This document shows, in pieces, positions 44,428-54,817 of a DNA stretch of 64,000 nucleotides. The stretch covers positions 1,767,001-1,831,000 of the forward strand of contig NZ_CP113864.1 in assembly GCF_026914285.1 (NCBI RefSeq), written 5' to 3'. Position numbers and translations under genes: made by a program. Numbering within the stretch: the first letter of the stretch is position 1; the number at the start of each line of letters is the position of its first letter. This DNA comes from Caldicellulosiruptor naganoensis. GTDB lineage: Bacteria > Bacillota > Thermoanaerobacteria > Caldicellulosiruptorales > Caldicellulosiruptoraceae. Under the pieces are notes generated by a model. It saw only the letters and a program-made list of their open reading frames with translations. It did no database searches and was not told the DNA's origin.

Positions 44428-44456
44428 ATTATATATTTTGAATGTTAAAAAATCAA
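44428..44456 (-). promoter_or_regulatory. Promoter of the por operon
   Basis: TTGATT (44456-44451), 17-base spacer and TATAAT (44433-44428) on the minus strand, about 80 bases before porG. Confidence 0.75.
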
Positions 44457-44500
44457 CATATTTTTGAATACACCATAATTGTAATTATTTGTTATATAGC

Positions 44501-44529
44501 TTGATTTGTTTTTGCATTTAGGTTATAGT
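44501..44529 (+). promoter_or_regulatory. Promoter of the DedA/TVP38-family gene
   Basis: TTGATT (44501-44506), 17-base spacer, TATAGT (44524-44529), 45 bases before the GTG start. It is divergent from the por promoter. Confidence 0.65.
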
Positions 44530-44574
44530 TATTGTTGACTGAAAACTTAACAAGAAAGCTTTTGGAGGGAAAAA

Positions 44575-45273
44575 GTGAAGAGCAAAAATATCAAAATTGT
44601 GCTGAACGCCATTGCAATATTGCTTTTCACAACTATAATTGTTTTTGTAGCAGCAAAGTATTCAAAACAAATAATAGCACTCACATCAAGCCCAAGCAAA
44701 TTCAGAGATTGGGTACTTTCTTATGGAAAGTGGGGCGTACTGGTTTTTATACTTTTCCAGGTTCTGCAAGTTGTAGTGTCGGTTATTCCAGGTGAAGCTA
44801 TTCAGGTCTCTGGTGGATATATCTACGGAACTTTTGCGGGCACTTTTTACTCACTCACTGGGATAATGATCGGTTCAGTAATAGTTTTTTATCTTTCCCG
44901 ACTTTTAGGATATAACTTAATCAAAAAAGTCGTATCAGAGAAAAGTTTGGAAAAATTTTACTTTGTAATAAACTCGCCAAAAATTGAGTCAGTAATATTT
45001 CTTCTATTTTTAATTCCCGGAATACCAAAAGATATACTGGTGTACATTGCTGGACTTTCTCCAATTAAACCTATTAATTTCTTCATAATAACAGCCATTG
45101 CAAGATTCCCTGGAATTTTCTTTTCATCTTATTTTGGCAGCAATTTAGAAAAGAAAAATTATGAAGTTGCAATTGCAGTTGCAGTTGTGGCAATTGTTCT
45201 TTTCATAATCGGTCTTGTTTACCATGAAAAAATTATAAAAAAGATATCTTCTCTTGTTCATAAAAAAAGGTAG
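44575..45273 (+). CDS. TVP38/TMEM64 (DedA-like) membrane protein
   Basis: 232 residues with about five membrane segments. The family core VVSVIPGEAIQVSGGYIYG and TFYSLTGIMIGSVIVFYLSR near residues 65-105, then FLLFLIPGIPKDILVYIAGL near 140 (re-entrant loop with conserved Pro), identify the SNARE-associated/VTT domain. These proteins are thought to move or scramble lipids; the function here is inferred. It starts at GTG, supported by TTTGGAGGG nine bases upstream. It is convergent with serS across a shared terminator. Confidence 0.9.
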   Translation: MKSKNIKIVLNAIAILLFTTIIVFVAAKYSKQIIALTSSPSKFRDWVLSYGKWGVLVFILFQVLQVVVSVIPGEAIQVSGGYIYGTFAGTFYSLTGIMIGSVIVFYLSRLLGYNLIKKVVSEKSLEKFYFVINSPKIESVIFLLFLIPGIPKDILVYIAGLSPIKPINFFIITAIARFPGIFFSSYFGSNLEKKNYEVAIAVAVVAIVLFIIGLVYHEKIIKKISSLVHKKR

Positions 45274-45300
45274 CAGCCTTTTTAAAAAGCTGCTACCTTT
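45267..45300. terminator. Bidirectional terminator between the TVP38-family gene and serS
   Basis: Perfect stem AAAGGTAGCAGC (45267-45278) with GCTGCTACCTTT (45289-45300), A/T runs on both sides, between convergent genes. Confidence 0.9.
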
Positions 45301-45309
45301 TTTGTTTTT

Positions 45310-46667
<1,358 letters not shown>

Positions 46668-46715
46668 TATCTTTGTGCCTCTTTCCAAGCTACCTTGATT
46701 TTTGTCTCAAGGATC

Positions 46716-46744
46716 TTTACAATAGCCTTAAAATGTTGTATTAT
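46716..46744 (+). promoter_or_regulatory. Promoter of tRNA-Arg
   Basis: TTTACA (46716-46721), 17-base spacer, TATTAT (46739-46744), 20 bases before the tRNA. Confidence 0.7.
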
Positions 46745-46764
46745 ATTGTTTGCAAAAATGTTGT

Positions 46765-46841
46765 GCGCCCGTAGCTCAGTAGGATAGAGCAATGGTTTCC
46801 TAAACCATGTGCCGGAGGTTCGAGTCCTCTCGGGCGCACCA
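46765..46841 (+). tRNA. tRNA-Arg (anticodon CCT)
   Basis: 77 bases including an encoded CCA. The acceptor stem GCGCCCG pairs with CGGGCGC. The anticodon stem ATGGT/ACCAT encloses the loop TTCCTAA, anticodon CCT. The T arm GAGG-TTCGAGT-CCTC is complete. It stands at the left edge of the defence island that fills the rest of the window. Confidence 0.97.
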
Positions 46842-46970
46842 AAAAATTAACTCTTCTGTATTTCAAATCTAACACATACCAAATCAACTATGAATTTTTT
46901 TAATTAAATTTGAAAAAGAAGTGTTTGAATCTTGAATTTCCTTCCCAACAAAAAATAGATAATTAAAAAC

Positions 46971-47360
46971 TTATTGGCAGGTTCGACGAACTTCAAAAAT
47001 GAAACCAGCTTCATATGTATTGTTCAAAAATACTTCCATTTCATAAGGCCCATAATCTGGCAATAGCAGATTATCAAGACCTATAACATGTATTGCCTCA
47101 CCCTCAGGGCTTAAAACAAAACCAGGATGCTGTAAATTTAAGAGCGGTTCTCTGCTATCAGGTCGCATTAGTCTTAATTCAATTTTTACATTTTCATTAG
47201 GTTCGCCCAGTACCTGGAATACAAAGGCACACCTTGTGTGTTGAACAGGTACATGTTGAGCTAAAATATATTTAAAAATTCCTATCAGACAGACTTTACC
47301 TCCTTGATCGAAGAAAGCATAATCGCAAAAATGTCCCCAACCAACTTTTGCCATATTCAA
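46971..47360 (-). CDS. DUF6941-like protein, unknown function
   Basis: 129 residues, no membrane segment or signal. A small beta-rich protein with KVGWGHFCDYAFFDQGGKVC at the start and LRLMRPDSREPL in the middle, resembling the DUF6941 family. The ATG with GGAGGGAT upstream is likely (MNMAKVGW); a start at the second Met is possible. It is the last gene in direction of the restriction operon, 30 bases after the metallopeptidase gene. Any link to defence is by position only. Confidence 0.6.
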   Translation of the reverse strand: MNMAKVGWGHFCDYAFFDQGGKVCLIGIFKYILAQHVPVQHTRCAFVFQVLGEPNENVKIELRLMRPDSREPLLNLQHPGFVLSPEGEAIHVIGLDNLLLPDYGPYEMEVFLNNTYEAGFIFEVRRTCQ

Positions 47361-47393
47361 AATCCCTCCAATCCATATGCAATTTGAAAACTT

Positions 47394-48068
47394 TTAAAGA
47401 TTTAACAAATACCCATTCTTCTTCAGCCAGTCTTCATGTTTCTTGTAATCAGGCATGAGCAGTTTTACCTTTGTCCAAAAATTTTTTCCATGATTTTTCT
47501 CTTCAAGATGGACAAGCTCATGAACAACCACATAGTCTATTACAGACAGTGGTGCCATAATAAGCCGCCAAGAAAAGTTCAAGTTACCCTTTGCAAAACA
47601 AGAACCCCATCTTCTCTGTGCATTTGTTATATTTACTTTGTTGTATTTAAAACCTCTTTTTTGAGCCCACCAGTTTACTCTCTCAAGAATCTTCTCATAG
47701 GCAGCTTTTTTATACCAATCTATGAATACATTCTTTGCTTCTGGCAAAGCACTTCTTGAGAGATAAAACCCATTTTCGAATTTGAGCGGGACATCTTGGT
47801 TTTCAACTATGTGCAGTTTATAATACCTGCCAAGGTATAAAAATCCCTCTCCGCTGACAAATTCTTTTGGCAAGGTTTTGGGATCTCTTGCTTCTATCTC
47901 TTTCTTTCTCTTGTCAATCCACTTTCTATGTTTTTGAATAACATCCCATATTGTTTTTTCATCCACATTGATCGGAGCTTTGACTATGAGTGTGCTATTT
48001 TCTGTCATTTGCAAAGCTATGGTTTTTCTATTTGAGCGTATGATTTTTTCAATTTTAATGTCTAGCAT
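47394..48068 (-). CDS. YgjP/DUF45-type zinc metallopeptidase
   Basis: 224 residues from the ATG at 48068, which has AGGGAGTGAT upstream; the frame extends to 48098 inside hsdR. The zinc motif HELVHLEEKNHGKNF (HExxH with third His) lies near residue 178, together with WGSCFAKGNLNFSWRL, characteristic of the SprT-like/YgjP M48-related family. It starts five bases after the hsdR stop. Such genes often follow hsdR in type I restriction loci; their role there is not established. Confidence 0.9.
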   Translation of the reverse strand: MLDIKIEKIIRSNRKTIALQMTENSTLIVKAPINVDEKTIWDVIQKHRKWIDKRKKEIEARDPKTLPKEFVSGEGFLYLGRYYKLHIVENQDVPLKFENGFYLSRSALPEAKNVFIDWYKKAAYEKILERVNWWAQKRGFKYNKVNITNAQRRWGSCFAKGNLNFSWRLIMAPLSVIDYVVVHELVHLEEKNHGKNFWTKVKLLMPDYKKHEDWLKKNGYLLNL

Positions 48069-48072
48069 AATA

Positions 48073-51000
48073 TCACTCCCTAAAATGATGATAAGCAAGT
48101 TCTAAAAGTCTTTGAGCAATTTCATTTCTCTTGTTGAATATATTTTGACCGGAAGAATTAGAGATATAAACTGCAGTTTCTGTTTTAACTCCATCATGGT
48201 TGTTTTCATACATAGCAGGTGATATTTTTTCAAGCAAGTGCGAAATTATAAAGAATTTCAACTTTCTTTGTTTTGTTGCACTTTCCCAAAAATCAACCGC
48301 TTGAACCTCTCTGCTTATTAATTCTACCAAATCTCTTGTTGTGCTAACAAGAAAATCTATTTCGCTCTCAGAAAGTTCACTTACAGGTTTTTTCCCAAAT
48401 ATTTGGTCTTTTAATAACCCAAAAAATGGCATTTCTTTCTTAGGGTCAAGCCCATAAGTCTGTTCTGCTTCTCTTCCTTTTTTCAACTCTTCTCTTAATT
48501 TTTCTAATTCAATACATTGAGCGTCCCAATTTTCTTTGTATTCTTGAAGTAACCTCTTTAGTCTATCTGAAAACCTCTCATAAAGTTCTGAGTCTTCTTC
48601 CCAATGCTCATCAATATACTCAATTATCGCATGCTGTAGCTCTTGAGCTTTTGCCTTGCTTGATTTTTTGTGAAGTTTTTCAAGGAATTTGTCTTCAAAA
48701 AGTGGAGTAGGTGGTACTTTGGGATCTATTCCCTGAGAAATCAGGTATTCTTCCACAATTTCTCTTATTTTATTGCTTGCATCTTTTATACTCAGCTTGT
48801 CATCTCTGTATCTATTTCGCGCGGATTCTTTTATGAAGGCAAGAATTTTCAAGTCAGTAAGGTATCTTAGTGCTGCAGGGTCAGGAAGAACCTCGTCCAT
48901 ACAACGGTTAAACCATCTCACAAGAGCTATAAATTCATCTCTGACCTGCTCATCAACAAGAATGTCAATACATTCATCTACATTCTGGCGCCAGTTTCTA
49001 ATGCCATATTTTTCAAAAAATTCTTCAATAAGATTGTGAACATACTTTAGCTCATCAATGCTTTTTGCTTTGTTCTTTACAACCTCTGAAATTTCCTCAA
49101 TATCTTCATCTGCGTAAATAGCCAGGGCCTCTTTTAAATGTTTCAAAACACCTACATAATCTACAACAAAACCACAAGACTTATTTTTATAAACTCTGTT
49201 TACTCTTGCAATAGCTTGCAGCAAGTTATGTCCTTTTATCACATTATCAAGATACATAACCTGCTCAACAGGTGCATCAAAACCAGTTATTAGCATATTT
49301 TGAACAACCAAAATGCCAACATTGCCACTGATACCATTTTCATCCACTTTGTCAAATGGAAGTTTAAAACTTTTGATTATCCTTTCGTGCTCATTGGGGT
49401 CAGTATAAGGACGATACTCAGGTGGGTCATTCTGAGCTCCTGAAATAACCACACCAACCTCTAACTTTTTCAATGTTTCTAAATCTATTTTTGAGTTATT
49501 TTCTTTTTCTAATTCAGAAATTTTTTCTTTGAGAGCCTCTTCAAGTGCTTTATATCTTATTGCAGCAAGACGTGACACTGTAACAACTTGAGCTTTAAAT
49601 CCATTTGGGAATATATGAGTTATATAGTGCTCTATCATATCTCTGGCTTTGTCGCGGATTACCTCTTCAGCTTCAAGATATGCTCTCCATGTGAATCTTC
49701 CCATTATCATTCTTTTTGTATCTTTATCAGCGTCTTTGAAAACATCTTCAAACTTTGCATTTGCTGCCTCTTCATCGGTAAGCTCTGCGCTATGGACTCT
49801 TCCTTCATATACAATCTCAACAGTCACACCATCTTCAACTGCCTGCTTTATGCTGTACTTGTCTATGTAATCGCCAAATGTCATCTCGGTCTTTTCTATA
49901 GGTGTACCTGTAAATGCTATTTTTGTTGCATTTGGAAGAGCTTTTCTTAAATTTGCACCCAGCAGTTTGTATTGTGTTCTGTGTGCTTCATCTATCATTA
50001 TCAGAATATTAGGTGATGTATTAAGGACAGGAAATTCTCCTTTTAATTCCCTCTCTTGAAATTTATGAACCATAGCCATGACAAGTTCGGGTGTGTCAGT
50101 TTTTAAAAGTTCTTTAAGTTCCTGAATGCTTCTTGCTAACTTAACAGTAAATCCAACACTTCTTGATGTTTCATTTAACTGCTTTTCAAGATCTCTTCTA
50201 TCTGTGACAAAAACAACTTTGTAGTTTCCAAACTCAGGATTGTGATAAAGCTCTCGAACCATAAACATCATTGTCAAAGATTTACCGGAGCCTTGTGTAT
50301 GCCAAACAATTCCTCCTCTTGCGTCTGGTGTTTTGCCTTCTTTTAGCCTTTTTATCATCTTCTTTACTGCTCTAAATTGCTGATATCTTGCAACAACCTT
50401 TATCATTTTGCTCTTTGGATCTTCTTTAAAGATGGTGAATGTGTGAAGCAGATCAAGAAGGTTTTCTTTTGAAAGCATGCCATGAATCAAAACCTGCTGG
50501 CTTGTTACATTTCCATGTGGATTTACGCTTGACAGCGAAAAAGGATAAGGGTCTTTCCACTCAACAAAGTGCTCATACTCTGAGGTTATTGTGCCATACT
50601 TTGCAACCTGATTCGAGGTAGCAACCATAAAGAGGTTATACCAGAAAAGCTTTTCATTTCCCTCAATTGTGCCACGTCTGTTACAATAGCGCATAAGCTG
50701 AGTAATTGCTTCAGAAATTGGGTCAGCAACTGCTGGAGATTTGCATTCAACCACCACAAGAGGCAAACCATTTACAAAAAGAACTATATCGGGAATAATA
50801 TGTTTTTCAGTCCCCGTTATATTCACTTTAAACTGTGATATAGCAATGAATGAATTATTGTCCGGATTTTTAAAATCAATAAACTTAACAGTTGGGCTTT
50901 TTTCTCCTGTTTTTCTATTTTCAGAAACTGAGGTGTTCTCTAAAAGCAAGTCGTGGATTTCTTTATTTGCCTCTAAAAGAGAGTTTGACTGTGGTGTTGT

Positions 51001-51279
51001 AATTCTTCGAACAACTTCACTTATTTGGTCATCTTCTATCCATGGGTTTATTCTCTTTAAAGACTCCCTTAAAACTCCCTCAAGGATTACTTCTTTAAAG
51101 CTTTCTCTAAATTTTTGGCTTTCACCATATTCAGCTTCTAATGAAGAAGTGAACGATATTATTTCTTTTATATCCTCAGGGTTATCTTTGTTCTGCTTAT
51201 AAATCTTCCATCCAAGCCTTTGAAGCTGAAAGAGGAATAGATTTTCAACATAATGTTCTTCGTCAAGTTTGTAAAACAT
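48073..51279 (-). CDS. hsdR: Type I restriction enzyme, HsdR subunit
   Basis: 1068 residues: N-terminal nuclease domain with IPDIVLFVNGLPLVVVECKS near residue 163 (PD-(D/E)xK site), and an SF2 motor with Walker A HTQGSGKSLTMMFM near 329 and DEAHRTQYK near 427. SFKLPFDK and the QAIARVNR motif VI region lie near 690, followed by a C-terminal helical domain. It looks intact. Restriction would need HsdM, whose gene here is a remnant. It is in one operon with hsdS, mntA and hepT upstream. Confidence 0.95.
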   Translation of the reverse strand: MFYKLDEEHYVENLFLFQLQRLGWKIYKQNKDNPEDIKEIISFTSSLEAEYGESQKFRESFKEVILEGVLRESLKRINPWIEDDQISEVVRRITTPQSNSLLEANKEIHDLLLENTSVSENRKTGEKSPTVKFIDFKNPDNNSFIAISQFKVNITGTEKHIIPDIVLFVNGLPLVVVECKSPAVADPISEAITQLMRYCNRRGTIEGNEKLFWYNLFMVATSNQVAKYGTITSEYEHFVEWKDPYPFSLSSVNPHGNVTSQQVLIHGMLSKENLLDLLHTFTIFKEDPKSKMIKVVARYQQFRAVKKMIKRLKEGKTPDARGGIVWHTQGSGKSLTMMFMVRELYHNPEFGNYKVVFVTDRRDLEKQLNETSRSVGFTVKLARSIQELKELLKTDTPELVMAMVHKFQERELKGEFPVLNTSPNILIMIDEAHRTQYKLLGANLRKALPNATKIAFTGTPIEKTEMTFGDYIDKYSIKQAVEDGVTVEIVYEGRVHSAELTDEEAANAKFEDVFKDADKDTKRMIMGRFTWRAYLEAEEVIRDKARDMIEHYITHIFPNGFKAQVVTVSRLAAIRYKALEEALKEKISELEKENNSKIDLETLKKLEVGVVISGAQNDPPEYRPYTDPNEHERIIKSFKLPFDKVDENGISGNVGILVVQNMLITGFDAPVEQVMYLDNVIKGHNLLQAIARVNRVYKNKSCGFVVDYVGVLKHLKEALAIYADEDIEEISEVVKNKAKSIDELKYVHNLIEEFFEKYGIRNWRQNVDECIDILVDEQVRDEFIALVRWFNRCMDEVLPDPAALRYLTDLKILAFIKESARNRYRDDKLSIKDASNKIREIVEEYLISQGIDPKVPPTPLFEDKFLEKLHKKSSKAKAQELQHAIIEYIDEHWEEDSELYERFSDRLKRLLQEYKENWDAQCIELEKLREELKKGREAEQTYGLDPKKEMPFFGLLKDQIFGKKPVSELSESEIDFLVSTTRDLVELISREVQAVDFWESATKQRKLKFFIISHLLEKISPAMYENNHDGVKTETAVYISNSSGQNIFNKRNEIAQRLLELAYHHFRE

Positions 51280-51281
51280 TT

Positions 51282-51629
51282 TTAACTCTCCTTTTCAAGA
51301 AGGAATTTTACTGCCTTTTCTAGTTCCGGCAGCTTCTTTTTGATAACCTCCCAGATTATTTCAGCATCTATTCCGAAATACTCATGAATAAGAATATCTC
51401 TTAAACCAGCGATTTTCTTCCATTCTATTGGATAAAGTTCTCTTTTATCATCCGGAATCTGCTTAACAGCTTCACCAATATTTTCAAGAGCTTTTAAAAC
51501 TGCATAAAAAACCAGTTCATTTTCAACAAAATTGTTGTATTTTTCAATCCCTTGTGTAAACTTTTTAATGCGGTCAATCTCTTCAATGATGTCTTCAAGA
51601 ATTACTTTTAGTATACGCTTTTTAGACAT
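51282..51629 (-). CDS. hepT: HepT-like HEPN toxin (DUF86)
   Basis: 115 residues, all-helical HEPN fold with the RNase motif R-x4-H-x-Y as [11 protein letters not shown] near residue 80. Partner of the MntA-like protein encoded just upstream, with which it overlaps by eight bases. HepT toxins are tRNA-directed RNases; MntA silences HepT by adding AMP to the Tyr of this motif in studied pairs. It ends two bases before the hsdR start codon. Confidence 0.92.
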   Translation of the reverse strand: MSKKRILKVILEDIIEEIDRIKKFTQGIEKYNNFVENELVFYAVLKALENIGEAVKQIPDDKRELYPIEWKKIAGLRDILIHEYFGIDAEIIWEVIKKKLPELEKAVKFLLEKES

Positions 51630-51912
51630 ATACTGCTTCCTCCATTATGAAAGGTTTTAGACGTGGATTTATAGCTGATTTAATCACAAGGTCAACCTTT
51701 TTACCAAAAAGTTCTTCAAGGTAGAATTTCAAATTCATATAATTATCGAATGTTTTGTAACCCTCTTTAAAATCAACAATGATATCTACATCACTATCTT
51801 TTCTTTGTTCGCCTCTTGCATAGGAGCCAAAGATAGCAATTTCAATTACTCCGAACTTTTCCACTAAATAATTTTTACGTTCTTGTAGAATTACTTGTAT
51901 ATCACTGTTCAT
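51622..51912 (-). CDS. mntA: MntA-like nucleotidyltransferase antitoxin
   Basis: 96 residues, minimal nucleotidyltransferase. The motif GS-x10-DxD is exact: [15 protein letters not shown] near residue 29, followed by the third acidic residue region DLVIKSAI. It overlaps the hsdS end by four bases and hepT by eight. It probably AMPylates and neutralises the HEPN partner. Confidence 0.92.
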   Translation of the reverse strand: MNSDIQVILQERKNYLVEKFGVIEIAIFGSYARGEQRKDSDVDIIVDFKEGYKTFDNYMNLKFYLEELFGKKVDLVIKSAINPRLKPFIMEEAVYV

Positions 51913-53279
51913 TTTTCTTCCTCCTCAATAAGGTGGTTTACCCTGACTTTGCCTGTTAGCAAATCTTCCATTAAGCCTTTTTTGATTCTTTCAAGTTTTT
52001 CCTTATAGGCTTGCTCTTTTTCTATGGCTTCATCTATTTGAGATAAAATTGAAGCTATGCGTTGCTGTTCGGAGAGGTGGGGAAGGGAAATTATAAATTC
52101 TCTTATTTCTTCTAAATGTAAATTAGTCACTGATAACTGTTTAGCCCTTAATATTATTTGTTTTTTAACCCAATCTGAATCAAGAAAATATTTAAGAAAT
52201 ATATTAAACACTTTTTCGTGTTTAGGTTTAATAAGACACAAACTTACAAATATGCTAAATCCCCATTTCCAGTCTACCAATTTAGATATTCCAATTGTAC
52301 CATTCTTAGAATACAAAATATCTCCATACTCAGGCAAACATCTTTTCGCAAGAAATTTATCCTCTTCATATTTAATTTTCATAACGCTATCTAAATCTAT
52401 ATTTTGCTGTTGGATATCAATAACTCTAAGAAACGGGACCCCGTCCTCAGTATACGTAGGTGTATAATGTGTACCATCTATTATTTTATTACTTACATCT
52501 AAAAGCTTTACCACTTCCCACTCCTCTGGAATCCTCCCAAGCGGTGAATCCTTGAATTTATCAATATTCTCATCTCTCAACCTCCACCTCTCACTTTCAC
52601 CCTCACCCTCATTTACCACTCCTTTAGTAAGCAAATCTTGCATCAAACCTTGCTTTATGCGTTTGTATTTTTCTATAATGGCGTCAGTCTTCTCAATTGC
52701 ACTGTCAATTGTCTCAAGTATTTCAGCGATTTTGCGTTGTTCGGGGAGAGGAGTCCTTGGTACTAAAAAATTTTTAATAAAAGTTGACGATAAACCGGGT
52801 TGAGCAGATCCTGTTATTCTATCTGTTATTTGTTTTTGACCAAAACGTGAAAAAAGCCAGTAAAATAAATATTGTTGAACGAATAATTTTTTGCTCCTGA
52901 GAATAAAAAGGTGTTCATTAATAGCTATATCCTTATAAAACTTCTTTTTTAACATTGCAACTTTTCCAGTGTTGGCACCATCCTTATTTATAAGTATATC
53001 ATTTTCCTCTGTTTTTCCCTTTGTCATAATTTTAAAAAATTTCTCAGGGATATATTTGGCATTTACATCTGAAAAATTTATCCTACCATCTAAAGTTATA
53101 TGTTCTCCCCCTAAACTTGGTATTCCTTCATCTGAAGCACCACCTTTTGGCCTTAGACCCGATATTAAAACACAATCTCTTTCAAGAGACACTATTGTCC
53201 ATTCTTTTGGAAACTCTGCATTATTAGCCACTTTCACATTACCTCCATTTGACCCCTTTATGACCCCATCGTGAGCCAT
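51909..53279 (-). CDS. hsdS: Type I restriction-modification specificity subunit HsdS
   Basis: 456 residues with two target-recognition domains and two coiled-coil spacers: PLPEQRKIAEILETIDSAIEK near 180 ends the first, HLSEQQRIASILSQIDEAIEK near 415 the second. It sets the split DNA target of the methylase and nuclease. The first codons (MAHDGVIKGSNGGN) come from a short direct repeat. A GTG at about 53234 (VANNAEFPKEW) with GGAGGT upstream may be the true start. Confidence 0.93.
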   Translation of the reverse strand: MAHDGVIKGSNGGNVKVANNAEFPKEWTIVSLERDCVLISGLRPKGGASDEGIPSLGGEHITLDGRINFSDVNAKYIPEKFFKIMTKGKTEENDILINKDGANTGKVAMLKKKFYKDIAINEHLFILRSKKLFVQQYLFYWLFSRFGQKQITDRITGSAQPGLSSTFIKNFLVPRTPLPEQRKIAEILETIDSAIEKTDAIIEKYKRIKQGLMQDLLTKGVVNEGEGESERWRLRDENIDKFKDSPLGRIPEEWEVVKLLDVSNKIIDGTHYTPTYTEDGVPFLRVIDIQQQNIDLDSVMKIKYEEDKFLAKRCLPEYGDILYSKNGTIGISKLVDWKWGFSIFVSLCLIKPKHEKVFNIFLKYFLDSDWVKKQIILRAKQLSVTNLHLEEIREFIISLPHLSEQQRIASILSQIDEAIEKEQAYKEKLERIKKGLMEDLLTGKVRVNHLIEEEEK

Positions 53280-53291
53280 TTGACCCCTTTA
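53245..53291. repeat. Short direct repeat at the start of hsdS
   Basis: The 16-mer CCATTTGACCCCTTTA occurs at 53245-53260 and 53276-53291, unit 31 bases, just where hsdS begins. It may come from local duplication, and it obscures the hsdS start. Confidence 0.75.
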
Positions 53292-54251
53292 GAGATCTTT
53301 TAATGAATAGTAAGTTCCCTTTCCTGTTATTCCTACTTTTTTAAGTACATCTTTTTTAACAAGTTCTTCAAAATCTCTACTTGCAGTCTTTTTTGAAACT
53401 TTGTTGATCTCTTGATATTCCTTATTCGTGATTCTTCCTTTCTCCCTTACATACATAACTGCCTTTATCTGCCTTTCATTTAACCCAAGCTTGGCTAAAT
53501 ACTCTTCTGTGTATATGTCTTTATAAAATTCGACCACAAAACCGCCTTCTTCTTTAAACTCAGGTTCTGGCAGTCCTGCTTCCCTGCAAAGTTCAACCAT
53601 TCTTTTTGTACCACTTCCCCATTTTTCAATCAATCCTGCGAGGAAAAATACATAAGCAATATGCCTGTTGCGTGGTATTGATCCATGATCTTGTTTTAGC
53701 ATCTCAATTGTTATTTATTCTGGAAGCTTACCCGGATTGAAAAACCAAATTTTATTATCATAAATCTTTATTTGAATGTCCGCAAGGCTTAAATAATCCC
53801 TATGAATTAATGCATTTATTACTGCCTCTCTTATAGCTTCAAGAGGATAATCCCATATATCTTCTCTTTCTATCCCTTTTATTTCAAATCGAACATTCAA
53901 ATGTTTTTTAATAGCTTCCATTAATCCATCAAGCTGTTTGAAAAGATTTCCACTAACATCAATGGTATCAAGTATGATGGTTGGAGTTTTAAATCTTCCA
54001 ACACGGGCACCTGCACCGTGGATATACTTTTGAGGTTTTTTACCAAAAAGCAACAATCCTGCATTTGTAAGTTTATCCTCTTTTACAAGTTCAAGGTTTT
54101 TGAGAATCTTTTCGATGGAATCTTCTTCGGATATTTCGGGCAATCTTTTCTTTGCCATCCTTTTAAACCTTTCTATTGTTTCGATGTCTACTTCGTCAAC
54201 GCCTGCCTCAGAAGGTAATGACTCCCACGAAATTTGTTTAGACTCTCTCAT
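53289..54251 (-). pseudogene. AlbA_2/ATP-binding-type transcriptional regulator, truncated and split
   Basis: A 54251-53715 segment (ESLPSEAGVDEVDIETIERF, DKLTNAGLLLFGKKPQKY, EAIREAVINALIHRDY with the HATPase-type Asn/His) ends at TAA 53717-53715. The same frame then continues, restarting at ATG 53702, with the rest of the protein (IPRNRHIAYVFFLAGLIEKW and a winged-helix end QIKAVMYVREKGRITNKEYQ). The N-terminal AlbA_2 domain normally preceding RESKQISWESLPSEAG is absent. These regulators often sit in type I restriction loci. The stop and the missing domain suggest it is dead. Confidence 0.8.
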
Positions 54252-54605
54252 AATATCCGAGTTCCTCCAAAAATTTGCTTAACTTATTGACAGTTTCTTC
54301 TCACTCTTTTAAATGTTCATTTAATGAAACACGATACTTGTCCCATAGTTTTTCAAAAATTTTTACAAGTTCTTTCTTTTCTGCATTTAGATAATTATTC
54401 ATTTAATTGCCAATAAATTCAAAGAACTTTTCAAGTAATAGCTCCTTTGTTTCCTACTCGGTCAATGATTCAATCTTTTCTTCTATTTTATTTTCAAGTT
54501 CTCTTCGCTTTTTAGTTATTTTACTTCCCATCTTTTTAATTTCCTTTTCTTCTTGAGAAATCTTATCAAGCAACTCTTCCCATTTTTTGTTTCTATTCTT
54601 GCCTC
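54238..54605 (-). pseudogene. C-terminal remnant of hsdM with three in-frame stops
   Basis: One frame reads LLDKISQEEKEIKKMGSKIT, then KRRELENKIEEKIESLTE, TAG, ETKELLLEKFFEFIGN, TAA, NNYLNAEKKELVKIFEKLWD, KYRVSLNEHLKE, TGA, EETVNKLSKFLEELGYY. The LWDKYRVSL and FLEELGY ending is characteristic of type I HsdM C-termini. The catalytic NPPF and AdoMet-binding parts are gone. The three stop codons are TAG, TAA and TGA, one of each, with no frameshift. Confidence 0.8.
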
Positions 54606-54817
54606 GTCACTGTCCTTTGAATTTAAATCTTTCACCTACTCATTCATAAAAGGCTGCTAAAATAAAATTGTTTCTAGTGTATTTATTAAAAGCTGAAGTG
54701 GTTTACTGCAATAGAAAAATACACCATTCTTTTAAACACCAAAGAATATGGTAATCCAACAAATTTGAATATGTACTGCTCTTAAGATAGTTCCTTTGAA
54801 GCAAGTATTTAGAACAT

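Noticed and set aside
54606-54817. More of hsdM upstream of the remnant
   Set aside because: Translation in all minus frames gives no convincing HsdM motif; a possible VKDLNSKDSDEA match is too weak.
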